Shown: positions 1-9,241 of the stretch, piece by piece
How the letters are laid out: each line of letters starts with the position of its first letter
Position numbering within the stretch: the first letter of the stretch is position 1
NCBI RefSeq assembly: GCF_030162935.1
Contig: NZ_JASAUZ010000073.1
Coordinates: 1 to 64,000 of the forward strand
Reading direction: 5' to 3'
DNA length: 64,000 nt
Source of the DNA: Comamonas halotolerans
Lineage (GTDB): Bacteria; Pseudomonadota; Gammaproteobacteria; Burkholderiales; Burkholderiaceae_C
Notes under the pieces: generated by a model
What the model was told of the DNA's origin: nothing
What the model saw: only the letters and a program-made list of their open reading frames with translations
Databases searched by the model: none
Translations under genes and position numbers: made by a program

Positions 1-36
1 ATTCCCGTGTGAAAGTAGGTCATCGCTAGGCTCTTA
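1..36 (+). rRNA. rrf: 5S ribosomal RNA, 3' end (partial)
   Basis: The first bases match the 3' third of betaproteobacterial 5S rRNA: a CCCGTGTGAAAGTAGGT loop E/helix IV segment followed by CATCGCTAGGCT, the closing strand of helix I. The gene begins before the window, so only the last 33-37 nt are present. It implies that an rrn operon lies just upstream on the plus strand. The exact 3' end cannot be fixed because the 5' pairing strand is missing. Confidence 0.88.
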
Positions 37-46
37 CAGCTGCAAC

Positions 47-84
47 ACCCCCTGACCTTGAATGAGGCAGGGGGTTTTGTTTTT
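47..84 (+). terminator. rRNA operon intrinsic terminator
   Basis: CCCCCTG (48-54) pairs with CAGGGGG (68-74) and is followed by TTTTGTTTTT. It lies about 12 nt after the 5S end, as expected for the end of an rrn operon. Confidence 0.85.
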
Positions 85-221
85 GGTGCGCTGACTTTAA
101 ATCGGGAAAGGCTGTGCAGTTATTGCCCGGCATTTCTGGTTTGACTATTTTTCTGGGTTTGATGCGTTGAGTGCTAGATGCTCAGCTTTATGAGGCCGCT
201 GTCTGCGGCAGAGGTAATGCT

Positions 222-959
222 ATGCAGTTACAAGACATTCTTTACTCTCAAGGTTTTGGGATCCGCCGGGTATGCTCGGGATTGGTTCAGCAGGGTTGGG
301 TCGAGGTTTATGAGAAAGATTCTGCTGAACCTGTGCAAGTGACAGATTCGACAGCAGACTATGAGCCGGAAGGCTTGCGCTTTCGTGTGCAGGGCGTGGA
401 CTGGGAATATCACGAGAAGGGATATGCACTGCTGTACAAGCCTGCAGGGACGGAGTGTTCGCAAAAACCATCAGCCTATCCGAGCATCTATACCTTGCTG
501 CCGGCGCCGTTGCGTCAACGTCCCAACAAAGGCGCGGTACAAGGGTTGCAAGCGGTGGGGCGGCTGGATCAGGACACAACAGGCTTTTTGTTGCTGAGTG
601 ATGATGGTCAGTTCATTCACCGCATGAGCTCTCCCAAGAAGCATGTGCCCAAGGTTTACCGTGTTACTGCCAAGCATCCAATCACACAAACGATGGTGGA
701 TAAATTGTTGGCTGGTGTGGTGCTTGATGATGATCCCAAGCCTGTCAAGGCAGCAGCGTGCGAGTTGGTGTCTGAAAATGTGTTGGATTTGACATTAACT
801 GAAGGCAAGTATCACCAGGTCAAACGCATGCTGGCAGCGGTAGGTAACCGCGTAGAAGGGCTGCATCGCTGGAAGATGGGAAATCTGGCTTTGCCAGAAG
901 ATATGAAACCTGGTGAGTGGCGTTGGCTTAGTGCGCAGGATCTTGAAATGCTGCGTTAA
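222..959 (+). CDS. rsuA: 16S rRNA pseudouridine synthase, RsuA family
   Basis: Probable pseudouridine synthase of the RsuA/RluB/E/F group, which isomerises a uridine in rRNA (position 516 of 16S rRNA for RsuA itself). The 245-aa protein has an N-terminal S4-like segment and the catalytic motif GRLDQDTTGFLLL with the nucleophilic Asp at residue 116. A KxYRV block and the KYHQVKRM segment typical of the family follow. The reading frame is open from 171, but ATG 222 has a GAGG 7 nt upstream and begins at the usual RsuA N-terminus (MQLQDILYSQGFG). The gene stands alone between the rrn operon and a convergent Ppx/GppA gene. RsuA fits better than RluE/F from overall similarity, but the target uridine is inferred. 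Confidence 0.85.
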   Translation: MQLQDILYSQGFGIRRVCSGLVQQGWVEVYEKDSAEPVQVTDSTADYEPEGLRFRVQGVDWEYHEKGYALLYKPAGTECSQKPSAYPSIYTLLPAPLRQRPNKGAVQGLQAVGRLDQDTTGFLLLSDDGQFIHRMSSPKKHVPKVYRVTAKHPITQTMVDKLLAGVVLDDDPKPVKAAACELVSENVLDLTLTEGKYHQVKRMLAAVGNRVEGLHRWKMGNLALPEDMKPGEWRWLSAQDLEMLR

Positions 960-988
960 GCATCTTCGCTCGTGCATATGTGAGCAAC

Positions 989-1029
989 AAAAAAGCCAAG
1001 TCTCTTTACGAAAAAGACTTGGCTTTTTT
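989..1029. terminator. bidirectional terminator between rsuA and the short Ppx/GppA gene
   Basis: AAAAAAGCCAAGTC (989-1002) pairs with GACTTGGCTTTTTT (1016-1029). The A run on one side and T run on the other let it stop transcripts from both convergent genes. Confidence 0.85.
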
Positions 1030-1051
1030 ATGTCTGCCGAGTCCAGGTATG

Positions 1052-1996
1052 TCAGCGATTGATCTGCATGCTTGTATGTGCCGACAGTGCTTGATGCATC
1101 TCAAATATCAGGCCATGGCGCAAAGCACCCTGGGCGATACGCATATGTTGAAGTTTCAGCATTTCGAACACAGCGCACATGATGCTCACACCTCCACCAA
1201 TGACCGGGCGAAGTTCTTCGCGCAGTCCTTGTAGGGGGAGGTGATCAATGTGTCCCGCCTGAATGAGCTGTGCCTTCAATTGAAAAAGTGCGTGTCGCTC
1301 AATCACTCCGGCTGGGGAGCCTGCTTGATGGAGTGCCTTGCTGATGGCTCCTGCTGTTCCGGAAGAGCCTAAAACATGTTCCCACCGAGAGCGGATTATT
1401 GCAGTTAAGTGCTGATTCATTAGCGTTTGGGCAGCAGCATCAGCCGCAGAAAAGCGCTCATGGCTGAGCAAGCCATCTCCAAAAAAACGCTGTGCCCAGG
1501 AGACACTACCGATGGGGCACGATGTTGCAACATGCAGTTGCGTACCTTGGCCGATGCAGACTTCGGTGGAGCGCCCACCGATATCGATAACGAGTCTGCG
1601 ATCAGGATTGTCAGACAGCAGGTTGCTCACACCTTGGTAGATGAGTGTGGCCTCACGCTCGCCAGAAATGAGTTCGACAGGACATTGCAAGATAGCACGA
1701 GCCTGAGACAAAAACATTTCGCGGTTGTGTGCTTCTCGCAAGGTTTGCGTTGCGACCACCCGGCGATGCTGCGGAGCCACCTCGGCAATCAGCTCTGCAT
1801 AACGCCGCAGGCACTCCAAGCCACGTTCGATAGCACTTGCTTGCAGGTTGCCGCTACTATCCAGTGCACCGCCTAAGCGCACAGTTTCTTTGCGTTGTAG
1901 ATCCACATGCAATCTGCCATCCAGAATGCGACCGACAAGCAGTAATACGCTATTGGATCCGATATCAATGCTGGCAAGCCGTGGAGGTGCTTTCAT
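1052..1996 (-). CDS. Short Ppx/GppA phosphatase family protein
   Basis: Ppx/GppA-fold protein of 314 aa with the two actin-like subdomains only. Visible motifs are the N-terminal phosphate loop SIDIGSNSVLLLVG, TQTLREAHNR, SGEREA, the second phosphate loop VIDIGGRSTE, and a C-terminal GGGVS. The C-terminal HD-like region of full-length exopolyphosphatase is missing. It is divergent from ppk across 130 bp that carry a Pho box facing ppk. The family hydrolyses polyphosphate or pppGpp. Which substrate this copy uses cannot be told from sequence. A full-length paralogue (4455-5933) lies on the other side of ppk. No Pho box is visible in the orientation of this gene. Confidence 0.8.
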   Translation of the reverse strand: MKAPPRLASIDIGSNSVLLLVGRILDGRLHVDLQRKETVRLGGALDSSGNLQASAIERGLECLRRYAELIAEVAPQHRRVVATQTLREAHNREMFLSQARAILQCPVELISGEREATLIYQGVSNLLSDNPDRRLVIDIGGRSTEVCIGQGTQLHVATSCPIGSVSWAQRFFGDGLLSHERFSAADAAAQTLMNQHLTAIIRSRWEHVLGSSGTAGAISKALHQAGSPAGVIERHALFQLKAQLIQAGHIDHLPLQGLREELRPVIGGGVSIMCAVFEMLKLQHMRIAQGALRHGLIFEMHQALSAHTSMQINR

Positions 1997-2079
1997 GGTT
2001 CACAAGGAAATACGCAGCCCACCAGATTACCACCAGAGTGTTTCCCCTTGAGTCGGTTAGCAATCTTGTGTGCATGAAA

Positions 2080-2124
2080 TAGTCACAGACCTGTCATCGT
2101 TTCGTCATATGGCTTGGGGATACT
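2080..2124 (+). promoter_or_regulatory. Pho box (three 7-mers) and -10 element of ppk
   Basis: TAGTCAC (2080-2086), CTGTCAT (2091-2097) and TCGTCAT (2102-2108) repeat every 11 bp, the PhoB-binding pattern. The -10-like GATACT (2119-2124) starts exactly 10 nt after the last repeat, so the Pho box replaces the -35. Transcription would start near 2131. Confidence 0.8.
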
Positions 2125-2151
2125 GAGGTGGCAACGCCAGAGAGCACCCCA

Positions 2152-4311
2152 ATGTATTCAAAGACAGAACCATTTATTGCACCCCTTTCCGCATTTATGG
2201 TGCTACCGCAAGAAACGTCGCGGGCAGCAACTGAAGGGGGGGACTTACCTGCGGTGGCTGTTCAAGCTCCTTCCACTGAGCCGCTGGTTTTGCTGCCTCG
2301 CGATCATTGCATTCTTGCCTTTAACGAGCGAGTGATGGCCTGGGCGCGGCGTGACGATGTGCCCCTTTTGGAGCGTCTGCGTTATTTGTGCATCGTTTCG
2401 TCTAATCTGGATGAGTTTTTTGAAGTGCGCTCGGCGCCGCATATTGCCGCAGTGAATACGCAGGCACAGGGTGTGTACAACCTGGCGGATGGACTTGCCT
2501 TGTTGGACAAGGCGCAAGAGTTGGTGGCGCGTCAATATGCGCTCTACAACACTGCATTGCGGCCTGCGTTTGAAGCAGCAGGTATACGCATTGTGAACCA
2601 TAAGAATCGCACTGAAGCCCAGCGTCGCTGGGTACACAAGCACTTCAGGCAGGCGGTGAAGCCTTTGTTGGTGCCTGTGGCCCTGGATCCAGCGCATCCT
2701 TTTCCGCAGGTTGCCAACAAATCATTGAATATGGTGGTGCGCCTCAAGGGAGGTGATGCCTTTGGGCGGGCCAACGAGGTGGCGATTGTGAAGCTGCCGC
2801 GTGCGCTGCCTCGCCTCATGGAGCTGCCAGCCAGTATTTCCGGGAAAAAGCGTTTGTTTGTCAGCTTGTCGAGCATGGTGCGGGCGCATATCTCGGAGCT
2901 GTTCGATGGGCGTGAAGTGGTGGAGGCGGCCCAGTTCCGCGTCACACGAAACACAGAGTTGCTTGTGGAGGAAGACGAAGTCGATGATTTGCGCACAGCT
3001 TTGCGTGAAGAGTTGGCCTATCGTCAGTTTGGTCAAGCGGTCCGGCTGGAGGTCACCAGTCATTGCTCGGAATTTCTGGCGACAACGCTGCTGCAAGAAT
3101 TTGACTTGCCCGCCCGTGCCATGTTTCGTGTGGATGGGCCTGTCAACTTGGTGCGTCTGGCGGAGTTGATCGACTTGGTCAATGACCCTTCTATGCTGTT
3201 CAGGCCGTGGCAAGGTAGTTGGCCAAGGCAGCTCAATCCACAAGCCAAGGTGATGGCGCAAATGCGCAGGCGGGATGTGTTGATTCATCAGCCGTTTGAG
3301 CAGTTTGATGCAGTGCTGGAGTTGCTGCGTGAAGCTGTGCATGACCCGGCGGTAGTGGCAATCAAGCAAACCATCTATCGCACAGGTGCCAAATCCGAGT
3401 TGATGGACTTGTTGGCCAAGGCGGTGCGCCTGGGTAAGGAAGTGATGGCTGTAGTTGAGTTGAAAGCGCGTTTTGACGAAGAAGCCAACATCAACTGGGC
3501 AGATGCGCTGGAGGCCGTTGGTGCACAGGTGGTGTATGGCGTTGTCGGGCTGAAAACCCATGCCAAGATGCTGCTGGTGACGCGTCGTGAAGGCCGGGGT
3601 TTGCGTCGCTATGGTCATTTGTCCACGGGCAACTACAACCCCAAAACGGCGCGTCTGTACACGGATCTGAGTTATCTGACTTGTGACCCCGTGCTCACAG
3701 CGGATATGGATGCAGTTTTTCGGCACCTGGCTAGCCCCAATGTGAAACCCAAACTGGAAAAGCTTGTGATGGCACCTTTTGCCTTGCAGGCCACCATGCT
3801 GGAGCACATACAGACATGCGCGCAGGCAGCACAGCAAGGCCAGTATGCGCGTGTGGTGGTGAAAACCAATGCGATGACCGATGAGGTGCTGATTCACGCC
3901 TTGGTTCAAGCAGCACAAGCGGGTGTAAAGATTGATTTGATTGTGCGTGGTGCCTGCATGCTGCCTCCCCAATTAGCAGGTGTGACAGACAATATTCGGG
4001 TGCGTTCCATCATTGGTCGTTTGCTGGAGCATTCGCGTGTGTTCTATTTCTCCTGGGGGAATGATCAGGAGTATGTCTACCTCTCCAGTGCAGACTGGAT
4101 GCGCCGCAATATGACGCGCCGTGTTGAGCTGGCCTGGCCTGTTCAAGAGCCCAAGTTGCGGCAGCGTGTGATTGATGAGTGCTTGGTTGCGTATTTGCAT
4201 GATGACCGCGATGCGTGGACCCAGCAGGCGGATGGCAGTTATCTACCCGCTCCGAATCCAGAGAATGGGCACGGTGTGCAAAATGCATTGATGCAACTGT
4301 ATGGCGCATGA
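2152..4311 (+). CDS. ppk: Polyphosphate kinase
   Basis: PPK1 makes inorganic polyphosphate reversibly from ATP. The domains appear in the usual order: N-terminal helical domain (N-L-D-E-F-F-E-V-R), head domain, then two phospholipase D-like catalytic domains. The autophosphorylated His is in YGHLSTGNYN (residue 489) and the second catalytic His is in LEHSRVFYF (residue 627). The frame is open from a GTG at 2128. If the Pho promoter at 2080-2124 is used, transcription starts near 2131, beyond that GTG, so ATG 2152 (GAGAG at 2140-2144) is preferred, giving 719 aa. It lies between two Ppx-family genes, so polyphosphate synthesis and degradation are encoded together and next to the phosphate-uptake operon. 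Confidence 0.93.
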   Translation: MYSKTEPFIAPLSAFMVLPQETSRAATEGGDLPAVAVQAPSTEPLVLLPRDHCILAFNERVMAWARRDDVPLLERLRYLCIVSSNLDEFFEVRSAPHIAAVNTQAQGVYNLADGLALLDKAQELVARQYALYNTALRPAFEAAGIRIVNHKNRTEAQRRWVHKHFRQAVKPLLVPVALDPAHPFPQVANKSLNMVVRLKGGDAFGRANEVAIVKLPRALPRLMELPASISGKKRLFVSLSSMVRAHISELFDGREVVEAAQFRVTRNTELLVEEDEVDDLRTALREELAYRQFGQAVRLEVTSHCSEFLATTLLQEFDLPARAMFRVDGPVNLVRLAELIDLVNDPSMLFRPWQGSWPRQLNPQAKVMAQMRRRDVLIHQPFEQFDAVLELLREAVHDPAVVAIKQTIYRTGAKSELMDLLAKAVRLGKEVMAVVELKARFDEEANINWADALEAVGAQVVYGVVGLKTHAKMLLVTRREGRGLRRYGHLSTGNYNPKTARLYTDLSYLTCDPVLTADMDAVFRHLASPNVKPKLEKLVMAPFALQATMLEHIQTCAQAAQQGQYARVVVKTNAMTDEVLIHALVQAAQAGVKIDLIVRGACMLPPQLAGVTDNIRVRSIIGRLLEHSRVFYFSWGNDQEYVYLSSADWMRRNMTRRVELAWPVQEPKLRQRVIDECLVAYLHDDRDAWTQQADGSYLPAPNPENGHGVQNALMQLYGA

Positions 4312-4314
4312 GCC

Positions 4315-4365
4315 AAGCTGCCCCATAAAAAGGATGCCATAAGCATCCTTTTTATGGGGCAGCTT
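4315..4365. terminator. Long perfect hairpin, bidirectional terminator between ppk and ppx
   Basis: A 23-bp perfect inverted repeat (4315-4337 and 4343-4365) with a 5-nt CATAA loop. The inner part is a classical bidirectional terminator: A5-GGATGC on the left, GCATCC-T5 on the right. The outer extension to 23 bp is longer than needed for termination. Confidence 0.85.
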
Positions 4366-4454
4366 ATAAGGCCGAAAATCGCCACTACATATGCCTATAT
4401 GCACTCTGAGAGAAGCTGGAAGCCGACTTGTTGAGCGGAGAGGATCCAGTCTTG

Positions 4455-5933
4455 TTACTGCAAGTGGAGTTGCAATTGCCATTCGGACTTGTTGACAGCA
4501 TCGGCTTCCTCACGCAGCAGCTGAGCACTAAGAGGATAGCGTTCAGCCCAGCCTTCTGGGGTTTGCAGCAGAAGTTGCTGATCGCGACGTTGCAGCTGCA
4601 GACCTTCCAAATCGGGCGCGCGACGACTGTTGCACAACACTGCTGCCAGCCGCAGGCATAGCAGCTGCTCGGCATGTGCTGGCAGATGCATGAATGCCTC
4701 TACCTTCTTGATCTTGCCACGGTGCCCCAAAACCAGCTGGCCCAAGTGCGCCAGCTCATTGGGGCTAAAGCCTGGTGCATTGCAGTGCTCCAGGATGTAG
4801 GCGCTGTGCCGATGGTAGTTGCTGCGAGAAATACGACAGCCTACTTCATGTAGCAAGCCTGCCCAGATCAGTGGGGCCGGGGCTTGGGTTTCTTGAGGGT
4901 GTAGCTGCAGCCACAGATGCTGGGCAGTGTCTGCAACATGGCGAGCATGTAGGCTGTGTACGCCAAATCGCTGCATCAGACCCAAGACGCTGGCGGTGTG
5001 GATATCGCCAACCTCCGCGCCTCGATCATCGACTAATCCATAAAGCACACCCATACGTAGTGCACCTTGCGCAACTTCCATGCGCTCCAGTCCCAGAAGG
5101 TCAAAGACAGCGCGCAGCACACTCAAACCACCCGCTACCACGGGACGGCGATCTTCCTTGAGGCCTTCGAGCTTGACCTTGTCAATATGCTTGGCCTGAA
5201 GCAGTTGCTGGTGCAGCCAGTCCAGACCCGCTCGCGTGATCACACCTTGCCCCTGGCCATTGGCAGCCAAGGTATCTCCGACGGAATTGGCGGTTCCTGC
5301 GGAGGCATAAGTCACCTCCCAGCTACCAGGGCTGAAGGTGTCCAAGGCTTCGTCGAGCACGGCGCGTGCAGCAATTTCTGCAGTTTTAAAAGTTTCGGCG
5401 GTGAGTTCGCCTCGTGGGAAGTAGCGTGAAGTCCAGGCCACACTTCCGATGCGGTAGGAGGCAACCGCTTGTGCCACGCTGTTTTGCCCGAGGACGAATT
5501 CGGTGGAACGGCCCCCAATATCAATTACCAAGCGGTGCTCATCGGAAGCCGGAAGCTGGCTGATCACGCCTCGGTAAATCAAAGCGGCTTCTTCCTCGCC
5601 GGCAATGACTTCAATGGGAAAGCCCAGCAGTTCGCTGCCACGCTCGATAAATTCGTCACGGTTGCGTGCTTCACGCAGGGTTTGCGTGGCTACAGCGCGC
5701 ACGTGCGCAGGATTGAACCCGCGCAGACGTTCGCCAAAACGGGCCAGACATGCCCATCCTCGTTCCATGGATTCCTGGGTGAGATTGCGGCTGCTATCTA
5801 AGCCATTACCTTGACGAACGGTCTCTTTGAGGTACTCAACGCGGTGAATCTGGTTGTGTTCATAACTACCAATTTCAAGACGGAAACTGTTAGAGCCAAG
5901 GTCTACGGCAGCAAGGGCAATCGCATTGTTCAT
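4455..5933 (-). CDS. ppx: Exopolyphosphatase, full-length Ppx
   Basis: Exopolyphosphatase releasing terminal phosphate from polyphosphate. It is 492 aa, close to the usual length. The N-terminal actin-like part has AAVDLGSNSFRLEIG, TQTLREARNRDEF, AGEEEA and VIDIGGRSTEF. The HD-like C-terminal domain shows the LLHEVG segment and helical repeats. Compared with the short paralogue at 1052-1996 it keeps the complete C-terminal half. It converges with ppk and diverges from pstS. A Pho box in its own orientation (6048-6065), with a -10-like TAGCAT 10 nt downstream, suggests PhoB control. A GppA-type pppGpp hydrolase activity is possible, but length and context favour Ppx. Confidence 0.88.
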   Translation of the reverse strand: MNNAIALAAVDLGSNSFRLEIGSYEHNQIHRVEYLKETVRQGNGLDSSRNLTQESMERGWACLARFGERLRGFNPAHVRAVATQTLREARNRDEFIERGSELLGFPIEVIAGEEEAALIYRGVISQLPASDEHRLVIDIGGRSTEFVLGQNSVAQAVASYRIGSVAWTSRYFPRGELTAETFKTAEIAARAVLDEALDTFSPGSWEVTYASAGTANSVGDTLAANGQGQGVITRAGLDWLHQQLLQAKHIDKVKLEGLKEDRRPVVAGGLSVLRAVFDLLGLERMEVAQGALRMGVLYGLVDDRGAEVGDIHTASVLGLMQRFGVHSLHARHVADTAQHLWLQLHPQETQAPAPLIWAGLLHEVGCRISRSNYHRHSAYILEHCNAPGFSPNELAHLGQLVLGHRGKIKKVEAFMHLPAHAEQLLCLRLAAVLCNSRRAPDLEGLQLQRRDQQLLLQTPEGWAERYPLSAQLLREEADAVNKSEWQLQLHLQ

Positions 5934-6031
5934 TGTGAGAAATCAGCTAGCGGCGCAAAGATTGCAGCTTATCAGCCATCGTATCCGTGAAATGAAAAAA
6001 ACTGCCAAGCACAGCGCAAGGCTGGGGTGCG

Positions 6032-6065
6032 ATGCTAGAAGGGCCGCATGACGGTGTCATGACAA
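6032..6065 (-). promoter_or_regulatory. Pho box and -10 element facing ppx
   Basis: On the minus strand TTGTCAT (6065-6059), GACA spacer and CCGTCAT (6054-6048) form an 11-bp direct repeat. A -10-like TAGCAT (6037-6032) follows after exactly 10 nt. This is the same geometry as the ppk and pstS promoters. Confidence 0.7.
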
Positions 6066-6118
6066 TTTTTTGAAGACGAAAAGCTGTGGTTTTTAAGCAT
6101 TAAGTCCTTAATTTTTGT

Positions 6119-6152
6119 ATGTCACAAACATGTCACATACGCTTTTTACATT
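6119..6152 (+). promoter_or_regulatory. Pho box and -10 element of pstS
   Basis: ATGTCAC (6119-6125), AAAC and ATGTCAC (6130-6136) form a perfect 11-bp direct repeat. A -10-like TACATT (6147-6152) follows after 10 nt. Known PhoB-dependent promoters have the Pho box in place of a -35, as here. Confidence 0.82.
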
Positions 6153-6201
6153 CACGTCATCGAACTTTCTTCGACTAAGTTTTTAACCGAGAGGTACTTC
6201 C

Positions 6202-7242
6202 ATGAAGATGTCCATGATGCGAGTTTTGGTGACCGGTGCCTTGGTGTCCGGCGGTTTTTTGAATGTGGCAGCCGCACAAGAAGCAACAGGTGCTGGCGCC
6301 AGTTTCCCTGCTCCTCTGTATTCCAAATGGGCAGCTGACTACAACAAGGCCACTGGCGTAAAGATCAATTACCAATCCGTGGGCTCCAGTGCAGGCTTGA
6401 AGCAAATTGAGGCCAAGACAGTTGATTTCGGCGCTTCCGATGAACCACTGAAAGACGATGACCTGAAAGCCAAGGGTTTGGTGCAATTCCCGACGGTGAT
6501 CGGCGGTATCGTGCCTGTGGTGAATATCCAGGGTATCCAGCCTGGTCAGCTCAAGCTCAATGGCCAAGTACTGGGCGATATCTACCTGGGCAAGATTACA
6601 CAATGGAACGATCCAGCCATCGTTGCGTTGAATCCAGGTGTCAATTTGCCTGATGCAAAGATCTCTCCGGTACGTCGTGCCGATGGTTCAGGCACAACGT
6701 TTGGCTTTACCAATTACCTGTCCAAGGTAAATGCGGAGTGGAAGGAAAAAGTGGGTGAAGGCAAGGCTGTGAACTGGCCAACAGGTGCAGGCGGCAAGGG
6801 CAACGAAGGCGTAGCTGCATTTGTTGGTCGCCTGGCCAACTCCATCGGCTACGTGGAATATGCCTACGTCAAGCAAAACAAACTCACATTTGCACTGTTG
6901 CAAAACAATGAAGGTGCATTTGTTTCGCCGAATGAAGCGAGCTTCAAGGCTGCGGCTGCAGGTGCGGATTGGAGCAAGAGTTTCTACCAGATTCTGACCA
7001 ACCAGCCAGGCAAGGATGCGTGGCCTATCACCAGCGCCACGTTCATTCTGATGCACAAGAGCCAGGAAAAGCCTGCGCAAGCTGCCACAACGCTGAAGTT
7101 CTTTGACTGGGCCTATAAAAATGGTGACACCACTGCCAGCGGCCTGGATTATGTGCCCATGCCTGATTCTGTGAAGACACAGGTGCTCAAGGCTTGGGCG
7201 GAGATCAAAGACAGTGCTGGCAAGCCAGTGTCCTGGAAGTAA
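6202..7242 (+). CDS. pstS: Phosphate ABC transporter, periplasmic phosphate-binding protein
   Basis: Periplasmic component of the high-affinity Pst phosphate importer, 346 aa. A signal peptide (about residues 1-23, ending NVAAAQ) is followed by the PstS hallmark [14 protein letters not shown], the phosphate-contacting [15 protein letters not shown] and [14 protein letters not shown] 6202 has a GAGAGG about 7 nt upstream. First gene of a pstSCAB-phoU-phoBR operon behind a clear Pho box. Expression is expected to rise under phosphate starvation. Confidence 0.95.
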   Translation: MKMSMMRVLVTGALVSGGFLNVAAAQEATGAGASFPAPLYSKWAADYNKATGVKINYQSVGSSAGLKQIEAKTVDFGASDEPLKDDDLKAKGLVQFPTVIGGIVPVVNIQGIQPGQLKLNGQVLGDIYLGKITQWNDPAIVALNPGVNLPDAKISPVRRADGSGTTFGFTNYLSKVNAEWKEKVGEGKAVNWPTGAGGKGNEGVAAFVGRLANSIGYVEYAYVKQNKLTFALLQNNEGAFVSPNEASFKAAAAGADWSKSFYQILTNQPGKDAWPITSATFILMHKSQEKPAQAATTLKFFDWAYKNGDTTASGLDYVPMPDSVKTQVLKAWAEIKDSAGKPVSWK

Positions 7243-7320
7243 TCGACTGATCTGACAGTCACATCCTGCCGGATGCTTGCGCATCTGGCAGGTCTCGTTA
7301 TTTGTAAAGAGGTGACACCC

Positions 7321-8346
7321 GTGTCCACATCCATGACTTCAGCCAATGCGGTGGCTCAGCGGCAAAAGCCGGTAGCTAGCCGCGCACAACCTCCACGGCG
7401 CAACGCTTGGATTTCCTCTAGTTTTGCTGACCGATTGTTTTCATGGTTGGCTAAAGGTGCAGCACTGATCACCTTGGGCTTGCTGCTGGCCATCATGGGC
7501 TCGCTGCTGGTAGGCGCTTGGCCTGCGATTCATGAATATGGGCTGGGCTTTTTTACCCGTACCGAATGGGATCCCGTGCAGGATCAGTACGGTGGTTTGG
7601 TGATGATTTATGGCACCTTGATGACCTCGCTGATCGCCCTGGTCATTGCAGTGCCAGTGAGTTTTGGCATCGCACTGTTTCTGACGGAGCTGGCACCTAG
7701 CTGGCTCCGGCGCCCGTTGGGTACCGCGATTGAGCTGTTGGCCGCCGTGCCATCTATTGTGTATGGCATGTGGGGCCTGATGGTGTTCGGGCCTGTTCTG
7801 GCTACCTATGTGCAGCAGCCGCTGCAAAACCTGTTTGATGGCGTCCCTTACCTGGGAGCACTGGTGTCTGGCCCGCCGGTTGGCATTGGCATTTTGTCTG
7901 CCGGCATTATTTTGGCCATCATGATCATTCCTTTTATTGCCTCTGTGATGCGCGATGTGTTCGAGGTGACTCCCGCACTGCTCAAAGAGTCGGCTTATGG
8001 CTTGGGAGCGACGACCTGGGAAGTGGTCTGGAAAGTGGTGCTGCCCTATACCAAGGCGGGCGTTCTTGGCGGCATCATGCTTGGCCTGGGACGCGCTCTG
8101 GGTGAAACCATGGCCGTCACCTTTGTGATTGGCAATATGAATCAGCTCAACTCGCTCTCGATGTTTGAAGCGGCCAACAGCATCACGTCGGCCCTGGCCA
8201 ATGAGTTTGCAGAGGCCGGAGAAGGTCTGCATCAAGCTTCTTTGATCTATTTGGGTCTGGCTTTGTTCTTCATCACGTTTGTGGTGCTGGCACTGTCCAA
8301 GCTGCTGCTCAACCGTCTGCAAAAGAATGAGGGAGCACGTACATGA
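7321..8346 (+). CDS. pstC: Phosphate ABC transporter permease PstC
   Basis: Inner-membrane permease subunit of the Pst importer, 341 aa. It has a variable N-terminus and about six membrane segments. The permease signature EAA-like loop is visible around [20 protein letters not shown], and the conserved [16 protein letters not shown] follows. The frame is open from 7273, but GTG 7321 with GAGGTG 7 nt upstream is the better start. Its stop overlaps the pstA start (ATGA), which points to translational coupling. Confidence 0.92.
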   Translation: MSTSMTSANAVAQRQKPVASRAQPPRRNAWISSSFADRLFSWLAKGAALITLGLLLAIMGSLLVGAWPAIHEYGLGFFTRTEWDPVQDQYGGLVMIYGTLMTSLIALVIAVPVSFGIALFLTELAPSWLRRPLGTAIELLAAVPSIVYGMWGLMVFGPVLATYVQQPLQNLFDGVPYLGALVSGPPVGIGILSAGIILAIMIIPFIASVMRDVFEVTPALLKESAYGLGATTWEVVWKVVLPYTKAGVLGGIMLGLGRALGETMAVTFVIGNMNQLNSLSMFEAANSITSALANEFAEAGEGLHQASLIYLGLALFFITFVVLALSKLLLNRLQKNEGART

Positions 8347-9227
8347 GTACCTCCAGCCAAAAATTGATTGCAGCACAAAAGCACAATACCCAGCGTCAGG
8401 CGCGCTTCGCATCGCGCAAACGTCTCAATCAAGTTGCGTTGACCTTGTCCATGATGGCCATGGCCTTTGGTGTGTTCTGGCTGATCTGGATTCTGTGGGA
8501 AACCATCCGCTTGGGCATTGGCGGTTTGAGTTTTGCACTGTTCACAGAGATGACGCCACCTCCCAATGAGGTGGGAGGTTTGGCCAATGCGATCTTTGGT
8601 TCGTTCGTGATGGTGGCACTGGCCACTTGTGTGGGCACTCCCATCGGTGTGATGGCTGGGGTGTATCTGGCTGAATACGACAAAAAGAGCTGGCTGGCCA
8701 GCACGACGCGGTTTGTCAATGACATCCTGCTGTCAGCACCTTCCATCGTGATTGGTCTGTTTGTCTATGCCGTGGTGGTGGCCAAGTTCAGAAGCTTTTC
8801 GGCGTACGCAGGCATTGTGGCGCTGGCTTTGATTGTGATCCCGGTGGTGATTCGTACCACAGAGAACATGCTCACACTGGTGCCTTCGGCGTTGCGTGAA
8901 GCCGCTTATGCTCTGGGCACGCCCAAGTGGAAGGTGATTCTGTCCATTACTTTGCGTGCCGCGCGTGCCGGTGTTATTACGGGTGTGTTGCTGGCAGTGG
9001 CGCGTATTGCAGGAGAAACAGCACCGCTGTTGTTCACCGCGCTGAATAACCAGTTCTGGAACGGTGACCTGGCCAAACCGATGGCCAGCTTGCCTGTAAC
9101 CATCTTTAAGTTCGCCATGAGCCCTTACGAGAACTGGCAGCAGCTAGCTTGGGCGGGCGTGTTCCTGATCACTGTGGCCGTCCTGGGCCTGAATATCCTG
9201 GCCCGTGTACTCACGCGCCAGAAATAA
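8343..9227 (+). CDS. pstA: Phosphate ABC transporter permease PstA
   Basis: Second inner-membrane permease of the Pst importer, 294 aa with about six membrane helices. The EAA loop [20 protein letters not shown] and the [24 protein letters not shown] block are typical of PstA. It overlaps pstC by 4 nt and is followed 14 nt later by pstB. It pairs with PstC to form the phosphate channel energised by PstB. Confidence 0.93.
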   Translation: MSTSSQKLIAAQKHNTQRQARFASRKRLNQVALTLSMMAMAFGVFWLIWILWETIRLGIGGLSFALFTEMTPPPNEVGGLANAIFGSFVMVALATCVGTPIGVMAGVYLAEYDKKSWLASTTRFVNDILLSAPSIVIGLFVYAVVVAKFRSFSAYAGIVALALIVIPVVIRTTENMLTLVPSALREAAYALGTPKWKVILSITLRAARAGVITGVLLAVARIAGETAPLLFTALNNQFWNGDLAKPMASLPVTIFKFAMSPYENWQQLAWAGVFLITVAVLGLNILARVLTRQK

Positions 9228-9241
9228 ATTGCAAGGATTTG

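Noticed and set aside
2722-3972. Long open frame of 416 codons on the minus strand
   Set aside because: Lies entirely antisense to ppk, has no recognisable domain and a composition typical of a reverse shadow (His/Gln/Arg-rich). ppk motifs are intact on the other strand.
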